Assembly: GCA_032718475.1 (NCBI GenBank)
Contig: JAUCBJ010008720.1
Span: 1 to 64,000 of the forward strand
Origin: Nemertoderma westbladi
Lineage: Eukaryota > Xenacoelomorpha > Nemertodermatida > Nemertodermatidae
DNA: 64,000 nt
Direction of reading: 5' to 3'
The notes beneath the pieces were generated by a model. It had not been told where the DNA came from and searched no databases. It was given only the letters and a program-made list of their open reading frames with translations. The translations under genes and the position numbers were made by a program. This document shows positions 45,541-56,149 of this stretch, piece by piece (the first letter of the stretch is position 1; every line of letters starts with the position of its first letter).

Positions 45541-46784
45541 AATTCCAGAGTGGTAAACAACAATAGCCCAGTCATTCCACCAAAACCCATATTAATCCCC
45601 AATAAGTCACCAATAGTCCACCAGATCATATGGGATTCCCATAAATCGATACTACATGGAGGAACCAATCAGACCCTGACAGAGATACGGAAGACGTTCT
45701 GGGTTATCCAACTCAGGAAGATGGTAAAGGCGGTAGTGGGGCAGTGCCAGACCTGCCGACGGACGAAGAAGGAGAGGGCCGTACAGGAGATGGCGCCATT
45801 ACCGGCCAACAGAGTGAGGCGTGATGCCTCACTCTGTATGTGTAAATGGCGGGTCGTGATGACCCGCCATTTACACACTGCGGCGTGGAAATGTTCGGGC
45901 CGATTAAGATAAAGGTGATGCGCCATACAGAGAAACGCTACGGCATTATCTTTGTCTGCAATAACACGAGGGCGGTGGGAATAGAACTTGCACAGGACGC
46001 TACAGCGTCGGCATTTATTAATGCCTTAGAGAGGTTTGTAACCCGCAGAGGAGGGATGGTAGAGGTGTTATATTCAGATTATGGGACCAACTTCGTGGGC
46101 GCAGAAAACGAGTTGGCCGAGGCTCTCGACAACCTAGAGGGAGATGATGTCAGGGCGGCGATGAGGAAACATCTTATAAAGTGGGAGAGGAGAACGCCAT
46201 ACGCACCACATACATTAGGGTTTGTGGAGAGGCTCGTGGGAAGCTCCAAACGCCTGATGACCATACTGATGAACAACCATATTGTCACGGAAGATGTATT
46301 GAGAATGGTGTTAGCCAAGTGCCAGGGGATCATTAATAGCTGACCACTATATCCTGAGAACAACGACCCGGAATCACTGGACATCCTAACACCGGCTCAT
46401 TTACTCATGGAGAGGCCGGCGACGATTGACATGCGAAGTATAGATCCAGACGACATATATTCGCATCAAAGTTGGAAGGTCGCCAAGGCAATAAGCACGG
46501 AGTATTGGACGAGATGGATACAAGAGTATCTTACAACACTACATAAGAGGAGCAAATGGAGGAATACTGGCAGAGAACTGAAGAAGGGTGACTTGATAAT
46601 TGTCACAGAGGACACAATTATCAATAACCAGTGGAGGCTAGCCAGGGTAGTAGAAACCTACCCCGACGAGGATGAAAGGATTAGGTCAGTGGAAGTGAGG
46701 ATTGGAGGAAAGATAGGGGCCAAAGATGGGAAGACCTACAGGAGGGAGGTAGGAAAGTGTTGCCTATTGGAAGGGTCGCCTTAA
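45541..46784 (+). pseudogene. Element C: integrase (zinc-binding, core, DUF5641-like tail)
   Basis: The zinc-binding domain shows HQIIWDSHKSILHGGTNQTL and VVGQCQTCRRTKKE. At 45826-45860 a 35-bp hairpin insertion shifts the frame. The core then reads FTHCGVEMFGPIKIKV, VLYSDYGTNFVGAENEL (second Asp) and LGFVERLVGSSKRLM (Glu). A TGA at 46341 lies in the core end. The tail 46407-46784 has IYSHQSWKVAKAI and GDLIIVTED, DUF5641-like. Apart from these breaks the domains are in the standard order. Confidence 0.9.
45810..45877. repeat. Double hairpin with repeated GTGAT loops in the integrase
   Basis: Hairpin 1: CAGAGTGAGGC-GTGAT-GCCTCACTCTG (45810-45836). Hairpin 2: arms TGTGTAAATGGCGGGTC (45839-45855) and GACCCGCCATTTACACA (45861-45877) around another GTGAT loop. 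Removing 45826-45860 leaves flanks that join in one integrase frame, so 35 bp were added, including a second GTGAT. Confidence 0.9.
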
Positions 46785-47562
46785 AGTTTAGTTGTCCAAT
46801 ATATTGGACTGAGGGGGTGGGAATGACGGCGAGACGCCCTTCCCACACATAAAATAAAGAAAATAAACAATCAAAATAATAAAATAAGTACTTAGTATTG
46901 TAGGTAGTAGATAGTAGTAGGGTACATAGTACCATAGAACCTATGGGCACTGAGGGCGCCATGTGAGGAATTGAGGGGTATGTACGCATACCATAGTATT
47001 AGGGTACATAGTGAGTACCATAGAACCTGTGGGCACTGAGGGCGCCACATGAGGAATTGAGGGGTACACAGTACCATAGAACTTGTGGGCACGTGGGTAC
47101 AGCAGGATAGACTGTGTAGGCCGCACGAAACAGACTACTGTACCGCACAGCCCGTAGTGTAAGTATAGGCTATTGTTACAGAGCCAGAAAGCTGTTTGGT
47201 AGGAAGCTAGCGCAGTAATAAAATTATAGCTAGTCTTCTCTGTATACAAATAGAGGGGTTACTTAAGTAAGTAATCTGCTGACAGTTGTTTATAGCACAG
47301 TGAGGGGGGAATATAAATAATATCAAAGTTAGAAAAATAATAAATTATAGCAACTGGGGGGAGGGAATTCTAGAATCATAATTAAAGTAACGGACAGATT
47401 TTGTAAATTAGAGAAAATTGGCACTTTGGGGGTATATTTGCAAAAATATACCAAGAAAGTACAACCTAGGACGTAGGCCATTACTGAACGAAACTTATAA
47501 CATCCTGTTTAACGGCCCTCACTTAAATTGAGCCTTTGTAAGGCCCCACCAATTGGGTGAGC
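46785..47562 (+). other. Element C: spacer between pol and the extra ORF, with tandem repeats
   Basis: A segment (GTACATAGTACCATAGAACC, GGCACTGAGGGCGCCA, GAGGAATTGAGGGGTA) repeats about two and a half times at 46918-47095 with a period near 80 bp. Minus-strand frames here only reflect the repeat. An upstream promoter or splice acceptor for the next ORF is possible but not visible. Confidence 0.6.
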
Positions 47563-49302
47563 ATGGGAAAGTTTGTGATGGCGGAGAGGTTAGTAAGGAA
47601 GAGAAAGGCGGAGAAAACTGGGAAGGAGCTACTAGTGGACTTCACGCAGAGGCATCCGGAGGAGAAAATGAAAGGATACTACTAACCGAAGTATCCGAGG
47701 GAACCATCGAGGAAGGAATGGAGGAGGTTTGTAGAGTCTGTGAGCAGGGGTGGGTACATGGTCCTAGATGACGAAGGGACTGTGGAGGATGACGAGGGTT
47801 CGAGAAGCGGGTCGGCGGGATCGGCTAGAACTATACTACTGCATTTGGCAGCGCCAAACGGAGATATCTTTCTATTCGACCTGGGGACCTACGGGAAGAA
47901 GAGCGGGCCAAAGTTGAACCGGTTGCCGAGGGCGGAGCAGGACCTTGTGAGACAGAAGACTACAGTTAAGGTGGGATCGGCGATCCGCGACAATGCGGAC
48001 AGGATGATTGGACTGGACACCCCCAAACTCCTGGACATGCAAGTAGTCTATATGGCTATGACGGGGCCAGAGGGGTTGGGATTGGTAGAGAACACGCGAC
48101 ATTGTGGAGCCGTGGCGATGGGCCAACTGATGGGGCTCATCTGCCACAAGCCGATGGACTGAGGGAAGTTCCGGGAGGAATACGGAGCAGAACTTGTGAA
48201 CTCGCTGAAATGGGGAGCGAGACCAGGAAAGCAGGAGGTATATCAGTTCCGAAGGGGAGCGATAAAGATATATCAGAAGAGATATATCTTACAGGAGGAT
48301 TGGGTAATGATAGGTTTATTAAACCTATTCATGGCCGTGGTTATCGGAAGAGAGCCGGCGGTGTTTCTACTATCAGGAGCACCTCTAAATTACAGGAGAG
48401 CCTTTAAGGTGGCCTTGGAGGATCTTGTAGACCACTAGGGGCTGAAGGGCGAGTCGGTATACTACGACAGCCGACACCTAGTGGACAGAGAGGTGGATAC
48501 ACCGTACAAGAGGTGGAAGAAGTTGGAAGCGGATAGAGTCGAGGAGAGGAGACTGGAGGAGGTCATGAGGAGAGAAAGGAAGGATCGGAGAGAGAAGCAG
48601 ATATAAGGGGAGAGGAATACGAGTTTGAAGCCCAGAACCTGGATGAGCTGAGGTGGGGATCGGAGACCTTCGGACCTTCGGAGTTTCTAGGGGATGAACT
48701 GGGATGGATGGAAGTCAAACCACTCGAAACAGTCGACATCGGGATTGCAAGCAATGCCCATACCAGGGGGCTCTGAGGGTGATTTTGGAAGGAAGAGACG
48801 GAGGGAGCTGGAGGGGTGGAAAGTCATGGGTGGAAACCAAGGTGGAAAGGGACATAGTGGATCTACCAGGTTACCGGGTTCGGGTCCACTCCCGGCGAGA
48901 GAGGAAGATGACGACGAGTTCGGGGTGATGCCGCCGATAGAGAGAATTGCGACCCCAGCGGGGGAAGAGGGGGAGGATGAGTTCGGCGCGATGCCGCCGA
49001 TTGCGAGGATTGGCCACTCAGATACGGACTGGGTGGGCAGGAGGGTGGTGATGGCCAGCGGGGCGAGAGCCTTCTGGGGCAAACCCGGCAAGCGGGCCTG
49101 GGAGCACGGGGAGCCGGCGATGGATTTTGCGGCAAGTACGATCAGGTTGGGCGAGCAACTGGGAACGGCACCATGGGTAGTGTTTGGGGAGACGATGCCG
49201 ACGGTGGAGGAAGTATGGAAGAAGAGTAAGACGGTATCAGCAAGGATGATGAGTCTCAAGGAGGATAAACCAGAGGGAAGGAAGCAGGCCCAGACAAGAT
49301 GA
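47563..49302 (+). pseudogene. Element C extra ORF: decayed DEDD-type 3'-5' exonuclease-like protein
   Basis: Starting at ATG 47563 (MGKFVMAERLVRKRK), one phase continues to 48606 and again over about 48770-49302. It is interrupted by TAA 47683, TGA 48160, TAG 48436 and TAA 48604; 48603-48777 is open in another phase. The N-terminal part resembles DnaQ/DEDD exonucleases: YMVLDDEG with D-x-E (Exo I position), ILLHLAAPNGDIFLFDLG, TVKVGSAIRDNADRM with an Asp (Exo II position), LLDMQVVYMA, and YILQEDWVMIGLL at the Exo III position. The C-terminal part is acidic and contains a duplicated DDEFGVMPPIERI / EDEFGAMPPIARI. No signal peptide or membrane segment is seen, so an envelope is unlikely. Family assignment is by eye only. 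Confidence 0.5.
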
Positions 49303-50065
49303 CGATAGGGGCAAAGAACTCAGATGGTTCCCGAAGACGGAGGAGCGAACTAGAACTCAGGAACAGAGATGTGGGTGTGCCTGCAAGGCACCACATGTAG
49401 GAAAGAGTACAAACTCCTAAGTGCAAAAATAATCAAGTGCAATTAGTATGTACGTACGTAAATAATTAATTAAAACAATATATAATAAATGTGTTTACTA
49501 TAGTCACACACAACCTTTTCCAACTAGCTACTGGGATTGGGGACCGATTGACTATGACAGAAGGACGATTCATAAGACGGATCCCATTTCTCAAGTGTGG
49601 CCACACTAATGATAATGTGGGATCCTGACAGGAGGGCACGAAGAACGGAGTAAAATATCGGTTGAGTATAGGGGAATTGGGGGGAAGTACAGAGAGGATG
49701 CGTAGGGGTGAGAGGAAGTGAAAGGAGTGCAATTCAAGTGTGGGGAGCGAGCATTGATGGAGGATGAGTCCCAAAGGGACTGGTAAGAGAAGAAGGGACA
49801 AAGGTCCATGAGGAAAGTTTGAGAAAAAATAGTGTGGAGAGTGAGGACAATGATCTCAAACAGAGACACCAGATACCTTGGTGCAACATAGCTCGCGATT
49901 GCACCAAGGATGGGTAGTAATAACAGACACAGAGGGAGCGGTGTAGAAAGCCGACCCCGAGAAGAAACTCCACCCCACATCCAAAATTAGATTGGATTCC
50001 AGCGGAATTGAAGCACACTTAAGGTTGATGCTATCTTCTCACCGGGAAAATAGCATGGGGGGGAG
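49303..50065 (+). other. Element C: 3' untranslated region with polypurine tract
   Basis: Non-coding. 49620-50050 is shared with the relic at 35930-36345. The tract GGGGGGGAG (50057-50065) lies directly before the 3' LTR and is a good polypurine tract for plus-strand priming. Confidence 0.75.
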
Positions 50066-50707
50066 TGTAAACGGATTCAATTCCCTACACCACCCACCGA
50101 AAATGGGACTAGTGGCATTTTACCAATATAGTTGGCGATGCGAGATTACCAATAATAATCTCGCCTCATAATCAACTCGGGGGGGCGACACACGCCCTAA
50201 GCCACAGAGAGAGGTGAGAGGTCAAACCACCTCAGAGGGACAACCCAGCTAGCGAGGCTAGCACCAGGGGATAACACCTACAGGGAGTGGCGAAGTGACA
50301 ATTAGTATATAAGCCAATAGCGGGCAGGGAAGCACGTGGGAAGGACAGGAGGGCATCCATTGGGTACCAAAGGCCACAGTAGTGTAGAGCTCAAACCAAT
50401 ATGTATCAATCATATAGTTACTCTGATTACCGATTTACCGGTCAGTTGATTGATTATCACACAGTTGCGGACCGGCATAGTTTTGACCGTCATTTCATAT
50501 GGTAATTTATATTACTATACTGTTGCTGTCATCATTCTGTATTACAATCTATATTGTCATTTCATATACGTTAATTAATAATTTTGTTATTAATACTGAG
50601 AAACAAACTCTATTATTTTCCCCAACGGCCTTCGGCCAAAGATACTAGCCCAGCAGCCCAGCAGCCCAGCAGCCAAGTGACGCATACAACCTTACCCTGT
50701 CGGGATC
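50066..50707 (+). mobile_element. Element C 3' LTR
   Basis: It begins TGTAAACGGATTCAATTCCC and matches the 5' LTR along its whole length. It has a longer CAGCAGCC run and a shorter G-run than the 5' LTR. It ends at CTGTCGGGATC(T), immediately followed by the tail of a minus-strand LINE. Confidence 0.9.
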
Positions 50708-50867
50708 TATTTATATTTATTTATTTATTTATTTATTTATTCCATACAATATATATATATATATCAATATAATTATTAATTACATACACGTCATCCATAT
50801 TCTACACTAGGGCCTAAAATATTAATTACTAAAAGGAATGCACAAAAATGGTATTATTAACAAATTA

Positions 50868-52215
50868 TCAGTATAACATTGAGGAATCTAACATCGATCT
50901 CATTCTTGAACAGTGCTGTGTTCCCACGGCAACTGTTGATACTAGATTATTAGTGGTAGCATCAATCCTATTAAATAAATTGACTATGGATTTATGACGC
51001 AAATGGATGAAACACGGCAAGCTGTGCACACCAAAAAACAGCGACATACTACCGCGTACTGGTAATGAAAATAGCAATCGAGCAGCACTGTTGTAAGCAA
51101 CTTTGATACGATTATGAACAGAGTGCAAGTAATTATTGCGCGACCACAAGGCGTTGCAATATACCGGAGTTATAAACGACCTAAATAATTGTACCTTAAC
51201 AGACGTTGAGCAGGATTTAAATTTACGCATCAACATGTTACCTCGAGCATAGATGCCACGTGTGGCCTTCCTAATATCGAAGTCATCGTCTCTGGTGTCA
51301 TGTATCACGTGACCTAAATAAGTAAATTTAACTGCACGTTCAATCTGTATGCCATATAAGTACATGGGAGGAAACATACAAAATGAGTCCTTAGCTATAA
51401 AGTACATAACCTTTGTTTTCTTCATATTGAAAATAATATTATGTAATTGTGAATATTTAAAACAATTATCAATCAGCCGTTGTAAGCCAATAGCAGAGTT
51501 CGATATTAGGCAAATATCATCTGCGTACATTGTGATTGAGTCTAGTCCCATCTAACATACAGCCAACACTTGTATCAACTAAACTGAAACTAAGGTCATC
51601 CATATACACATTGAAAAGATATGGTGATAATATTCCACCTTGTTTTACGCCATTTATCACAGTAAAAGATATTGATTTCGTCACGCCCCATTTAACACAA
51701 AGCGTTTGGTTGCGGTACCAAAAAACAATTACTCTTATAATAAACAGGGGTATCTTTCTGTCAATCAATTTGCGCAATAAAATATCATGGTCTATCCGAT
51801 CAAAAGCCTTGCTCGAATCTAGAAAACAGACATATACACTAGAAGAGTTGTGCAAATAAAAATCAATAATTTCCTTTAGTGTATATACACATAAATCAGT
51901 ACCACTGCGGCGTTTAAATGAGAATTGATAGTCACTAGTAATTAAATAGGATTCAATACGAGAAAATATCACATACTCAAAATACCTTACTTAGTAAAGT
52001 CGCAATCGCAACTGGTCTATAATTGGATTTATCACATAGAGGACCATGTTTATCTTTAATAATGGGAATTATAACGCTATGTATTATACTTTCAGGTATG
52101 TACCCATGAACGTTCATAGAACTTAACAGTATCGATAAAAAAGTATTGAGCCGAATGCTATTGCTGTACACAAAATGCTCAGCAGCAATACCATCTGGTC
52201 CAACCGCATTTCCTA
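50868..52215 (-). pseudogene. LINE reverse transcriptase
   Basis: Three frames give one RT. The part after the inserted element reads NAVGPDGIAAEHF, HSVIIPIIKDKHGPLCDKSN and YRPVAIATLLSKVF. The next has FLDSSKAFDRIDHDILLRKL (motif A) and GVKQGGILSPYLFNVYMDDL (motif B). The last has MYADDICLISN (YADD), then FTYLGHVI and VKVQLFRSFI. Frameshifts lie near 51975 and 51520-51550. The pattern is that of CR1/L2/Rex-related LINEs; the exact clade needs a phylogeny. Confidence 0.85.
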
Positions 52216-52224
52216 ATTTTAAAT

Positions 52225-53976
52225 GGCAGTGATTTTTTATGTCCTTTTATTTGACTTTTTTTGTCATTTTTTTTACGAATTATGCATAATGACTTTTGTT
52301 GTCCTTTTAATTACTTTCATTGTCCTTTTAATGACTTTTTATGTATGTATTTCTTCAAACTGTCAGACTGCTGATTTCTGGACTGTCAGACAGTTGATTT
52401 CACTATGCCTGTGCCAAAACATTCCATGATTCCATGATTTATAGACTATGAGATAGATTTCCATATGCGCCTGTGGTAAAAAGACTCTATATTTAATAGT
52501 TTGTGGTTGTTGTCGATAATCGATTACCACATGACGTAGCAAAACACTCATTTTATAGCCAAAAACAATTACCAATTGATGGAAAGGAGCAGGTTAAGGC
52601 CGAGTTTTCTAACCAAAACAATAAACAGTCACTTTACCAAATCAGGGAAAGGAGCAGGTTACAGAGACGGGATTTTCTAACCAAAACAATAAACGATCAC
52701 TTAACTAATTGAGGGAAAGGAGCAGGTTACAGAGGCGGGATTTTCTAACCAAAATAATAAACGATCAATTAACTTATTAAGGGAAAGGAGCAGGTTACAG
52801 AGGCGGGATTTTCTAACCAAAACAATAAACGATCATTTAACTAATTGAGGGAAAGGGACAGGTTACAGAGGCGGAATTTTCTAACCAAAACAATAAACGA
52901 TCACTTAACTAATTGAGGGAAAGGAGCAGGTTACAGAGGCGGGATTTTCTAACCAAAACAATAAACGATCATTTAACTAATTGAGGGAAAGGGGTAGGTT
53001 ACAGAGGTGGGCCTTTCTAACCAAAACAATAAACGGTCACTTTACCAATTCAGGGAAAGGAGCAGGTTACAGAGGCGGGATTTTCTAACCAAAACAATAA
53101 ACGATCATTTAACTAATTGAGGGAAAGGGGCAGGTTACAGAGGCGGGATTTTCTAACCAAAACAATAAACGATCATTTAACTAATTGAGGGAAAGGAGCA
53201 GGTTACAGAGACGGGATTTTCTAACCAAAACAATAAACGATAACATTACCAATTGAGAGAAAGGAGCAGGTTACAGAGGCGGGATTTTCTAACCAAAACA
53301 ATAAACAATAACATTACCAATTGAGGGAAAGGAGCAGGTTACAAAGGCGGGATTTTCTAACCAAAACAATAAACGATCACTTAACTAATTGAGGGAAAGG
53401 AGCAGGTTAAGGCCGGATTTTCTAACCAAAACAATCAAGCAATCAAAACCAAAACAGTCACTTTACCAAATCAGGGAAAGGAGCAGGTTATCCGTAACAC
53501 TACTCAGACAGTAGTCATGATCCATTATTGATTATAAAACTAATACAGTAATAGGCCTAAATTATGTGAAAGGTATATCCACATTTTCCACAATCCTGCA
53601 ATCCAGTTTAGCCTATCAATTATTTAAAATTTATTAGCACAACCGGTAGGCCTACCATTACCGTATTTAAATGGTAGGCTACACAGTAGGCCTACCATTA
53701 CCGTATTTAAATGGTAGGCTACAGTACACAGTAGGCCTATAGCAGTACCGGTGCCGGTACCGGTACTAAAATACAGAAATACCTGCTTTATACCTACATC
53801 TGTACATACAATACAGCAAAATAGTGCTATATATACTAATACCGGTACTGATAGCCTGAGAGAACAGCAGTAGAGAAACCGGTAGCATGGAACCTAACAT
53901 TAGACTTTTGGAGGACATAAAAAATAAAAAAAAAAGGACAAAAAAAGGATTTAAACGGACAATAAAAATTATTGCG
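52225..53976 (+). mobile_element. 9-bp-TSD element with internal minisatellite, copy 2
   Basis: It starts GGCAGTGATTTTTTATGTCC and ends GGACAATAAAAATTATTGCG, with the 9-bp duplication ATTTTAAAT at 52216-52224 and 53977-53985. It interrupts the LINE between its endonuclease and RT parts, and the LINE frame is collinear across the duplication. The minisatellite (about 52578-53490) has about 13 units of 68 bp. Relative to copy 1 it lacks the AT-hook-like coding remnant and carries an extra duplication of GTAGGCCTACCATTACCGTA (53640-53720). Confidence 0.85.
52578..53490 (+). repeat. 68-bp minisatellite in copy 2, about 13 units
   Basis: Same unit as at 7876-8600 (GGGAAAGGAGCAGGTTACAG, AGGCGGGATTTTCTAACC). 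The number and order of variants differ between copies, so the array has expanded or contracted since the copies separated. Confidence 0.95.
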
Positions 53977-53985
53977 ATTTTAAAT

Positions 53986-55296
53986 TTGAGATTGCACAGC
54001 TAATCTCAGATGGGCTGATAATCATATCACTACAATATAATAAATCTTCTAATGAGTTATCTACAAACGACCTGTTGGATTTACTTTCGTCTGAATTAGC
54101 ATCACAACAATTTAAAAGATTACAATATTCCTGCTTAAACATATTACCAATCAACTTCTCACCAACTGCACCACTAACTACATTTGGTAACGGCACCGCA
54201 CTACTATTTTCTTTTTTAACCGAATTCCAAAAAGTGGAATAATCTTTCTTAATTTCGGCCTCTGCAATTTTATTGCACCGAATTACTTTTTCATTTCTTT
54301 TACATTGACGCAAACAGCGTTTAAAATCGGCCTTTGAAACTAAATAGCGCCTGTGCAGCTCCCCCTGTCGGGCTGATCCTGCACCACGCCACATTTTAAA
54401 AATACTTCGACATAAATCATATTTTTCTTTTACAATATCGTTCCATCCTGGAACATTGTGCTTATTAAAACTGTCGCCAGTGAGTTTAACCGGAATAGTT
54501 TTAGCGGCACAATCCAACACAACTTCGGAAATTGAGTCCCAAAAGTTAGACATATCTTGATGGTGGTCCTTACAGTTAGCATTTGTACATTTAACACCAC
54601 TAGGAATAACAATATTACGTAATGAGGCCTCTACACGATTACTGTAGTTCACCAGATTATCTGGGGTAGCTGACCCCCATTGAGGAGAACGCACAGTACT
54701 TCGTGACTTGGGTGCCTCCTCACAATGAATATAATCCGCTACAATTACGTCTAATGAAAATGTAAATGGCATATGATCATCAATACTGAGATCATAGAGT
54801 AGATCAATGTCCTGCACCGATAGTTCTATGCTACTTGAACAAATAACATGGTCCAGCCATGAGGTTGAACCATGAGCTGGACTAACGAATGTGAAACTAT
54901 TTGGTGGTAGTCTCATAACATCCGCTATAGAGAGATTTAATTCTTGACACCATTCAGATAAATCCGTATAAAAGGACTTTCCTGGCGATGCGTTAAAATC
55001 CCCACAGATGCAGTCTTGCTAGTTGGTGCTGTATCTATTATCGACTGTATTTTACCAAGATATTCACTATATAAATCACGATTATCTATATGTTGATACG
55101 GAAAATAAACATTCAGCATCAAAACTTTGGAGCCATCATTTAGATTAATGTAAAAACAGATCAATCTATTGTCCTCACGTGGTAAAAATTCAATGCTATT
55201 AAGAAATTGTTGTCTCACAAGAACAGATAGTCCCCCAAATGGGCGACCTCGGAGGATCCCATCACATTGAGTCGATCCCATCACATTGAAGGACAC
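53986..55296 (-). pseudogene. LINE APE-type endonuclease and linker
   Basis: The frame 54937-55296 has GRPFGGLSVLVRQQFLN and DNRLICFYIN. A GDFNAS-type block follows across a frameshift at about 54930-55015. The frame 53969-54916 has FTFVSPAHGSTSWLDHVICS and LSIDDHMPFTF, the catalytic Asp-His pair of APE-type endonucleases. A linker with ISPSEISCAISNLK joins the RT half across the inserted element. Confidence 0.85.
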
Positions 55297-55576
55297 CTGT
55301 GAAGGATACCGTAGGTTAATGAACTCATTAATAGGGGGGTTCGATTATTACTCCAAATAACGTTTGTAGGCATTAATTTTTGTCACCAGTTGGCTTAATG
55401 AGTTCATTTGAAGTAATAAGGCCACCAGTTGTCTAATTGTGATATTCGACTACTATATCAAACAAGTAATTTGCAAAATAGATCTCTTACTCAATAGTTT
55501 AAAATAGAAAATTAAGGAAAAAATATATTAAAATATAATTAGTTAATAGTCGATTGAGGATGGTAAGGCAATATCA
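55297..55576. other. Non-coding between LINE and inverted repeat
   Basis: A short inverted pair (AATGAACTCATTA near 55320, TTAATGAGTTCATT near 55395) is the only structure seen. No gene. Confidence 0.4.
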
Positions 55577-55860
55577 ATAAGAATTTAGTTTTATTTACTG
55601 TTTTAATATAATAAAATAAATATATTTCAAGGGCTAAGGGCCCACATTGTCAATAATCAACTGAATGTAAACAGAATTAATGAATTATTACAGCTACCTA
55701 TTTATGAAATGTTTTTAACAGTACAAAGGTACCTAACTACCTAACTAATAAATTACTATACGCACAAAATTATTTAATTTTCAGGAACCCCCCGCTTTCC
55801 AACACTGCTATACTTAGATGATCTAAAGGCCATAAACCGAAATACCCACCCAGAGGTATA

Positions 55861-56100
55861 GTGTATCAGATACCGTGTTGCTGTGGCAACATATATGTAG
55901 GCCAAACCTTATACAGTCTTGATGTCCGTCTGACCCAGCATCAGGGCGATGTTAAACACCGTAGGCCCAAAGCATCCGAGTTGTCAGGCCATCATGTAGC
56001 TACTGGACACATTCCATTATGGGATAGGGCAACAGTGATAGGGAGAGTGTCAGACTTGCACGGTAGGCTAATATTAGAGAGTATGTATATTAAATCATAG
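55861..56100 (+). pseudogene. GIY-YIG endonuclease fragment of a Penelope-like element
   Basis: The frame reads IVYQIPCCCGNIYVGQTLYS, then VRLTQHQGDVKHRR, SELSGHHVATGHIPLW and RLILESMYIKS. The VYxIPC...YVGQT...R..QH pattern, the later His and the L..ESMYI segment match the PLE endonuclease. An upstream in-frame stretch (GHKPKYPPRGIVYQ) suggests the true frame starts earlier. No RT is present. A second, different PLE family from that at 1766-4453. Confidence 0.75.
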
Positions 56101-56149
56101 GGACCCCGGGCAGTTAACAAGAGATTATCCACAGACGTAGATCATTTAA

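Larger units (their letters stand above)
37902..50707 (+). mobile_element. BEL/Pao-like retrotransposon element C, 12.8 kb, two LTRs
   Basis: Two LTRs of about 630-640 bp, roughly 95% identical by eye, bound gag, protease, RT, RNase H, integrase and an additional ORF. The order PR-RT-RH-IN and the motifs assign it to BEL/Pao. At 12.8 kb it is longer than usual, through a long repetitive gag and the extra 1.7-kb ORF. It inserted into a dispersed repeat on the left. On the right a LINE tail abuts the LTR directly, so no target duplication can be confirmed. Premature stops and at least one frameshifting insertion make it inactive. Confidence 0.9.
50708..55296 (-). mobile_element. CR1/L2-like LINE, 5'-truncated, split by a TIR element
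   Basis: A non-LTR retrotransposon with APE-type endonuclease (53986-55296) then reverse transcriptase (50868-52215), reading on the minus strand. The 3' end is an AAATAAATAAATA-type tail at 50708-50742. The 9-bp-TSD element copy 2 (52225-53976) sits between the two halves. The 5' end is lost within the endonuclease near 55300. Frameshifts make it inactive. Confidence 0.85.

Noticed and set aside
46681-47249. Overlapping minus-strand ORFs downstream of the integrase
   Set aside because: They repeat the same peptides because of the roughly 80-bp tandem repeat; no protein family features.
48687-49259. Minus-strand 190-residue Pro/Ser-rich ORF
   Set aside because: Antisense shadow of the extra ORF of element C. 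It has no domain features, and its Pro/Ser content reflects GC-rich sense codons.
47563-49302. Envelope protein as the extra ORF of element C
   Set aside because: No signal peptide, transmembrane segment, furin-like site or glycosylation-rich pattern seen; the sequence is acidic and charged.
37902-50707. Alternative genetic code or stop recoding in element C
   Set aside because: TGA, TAG and TAA all interrupt frames, and copies A and B and the host-like exon do not use them as sense codons. Decay explains the pattern more simply.
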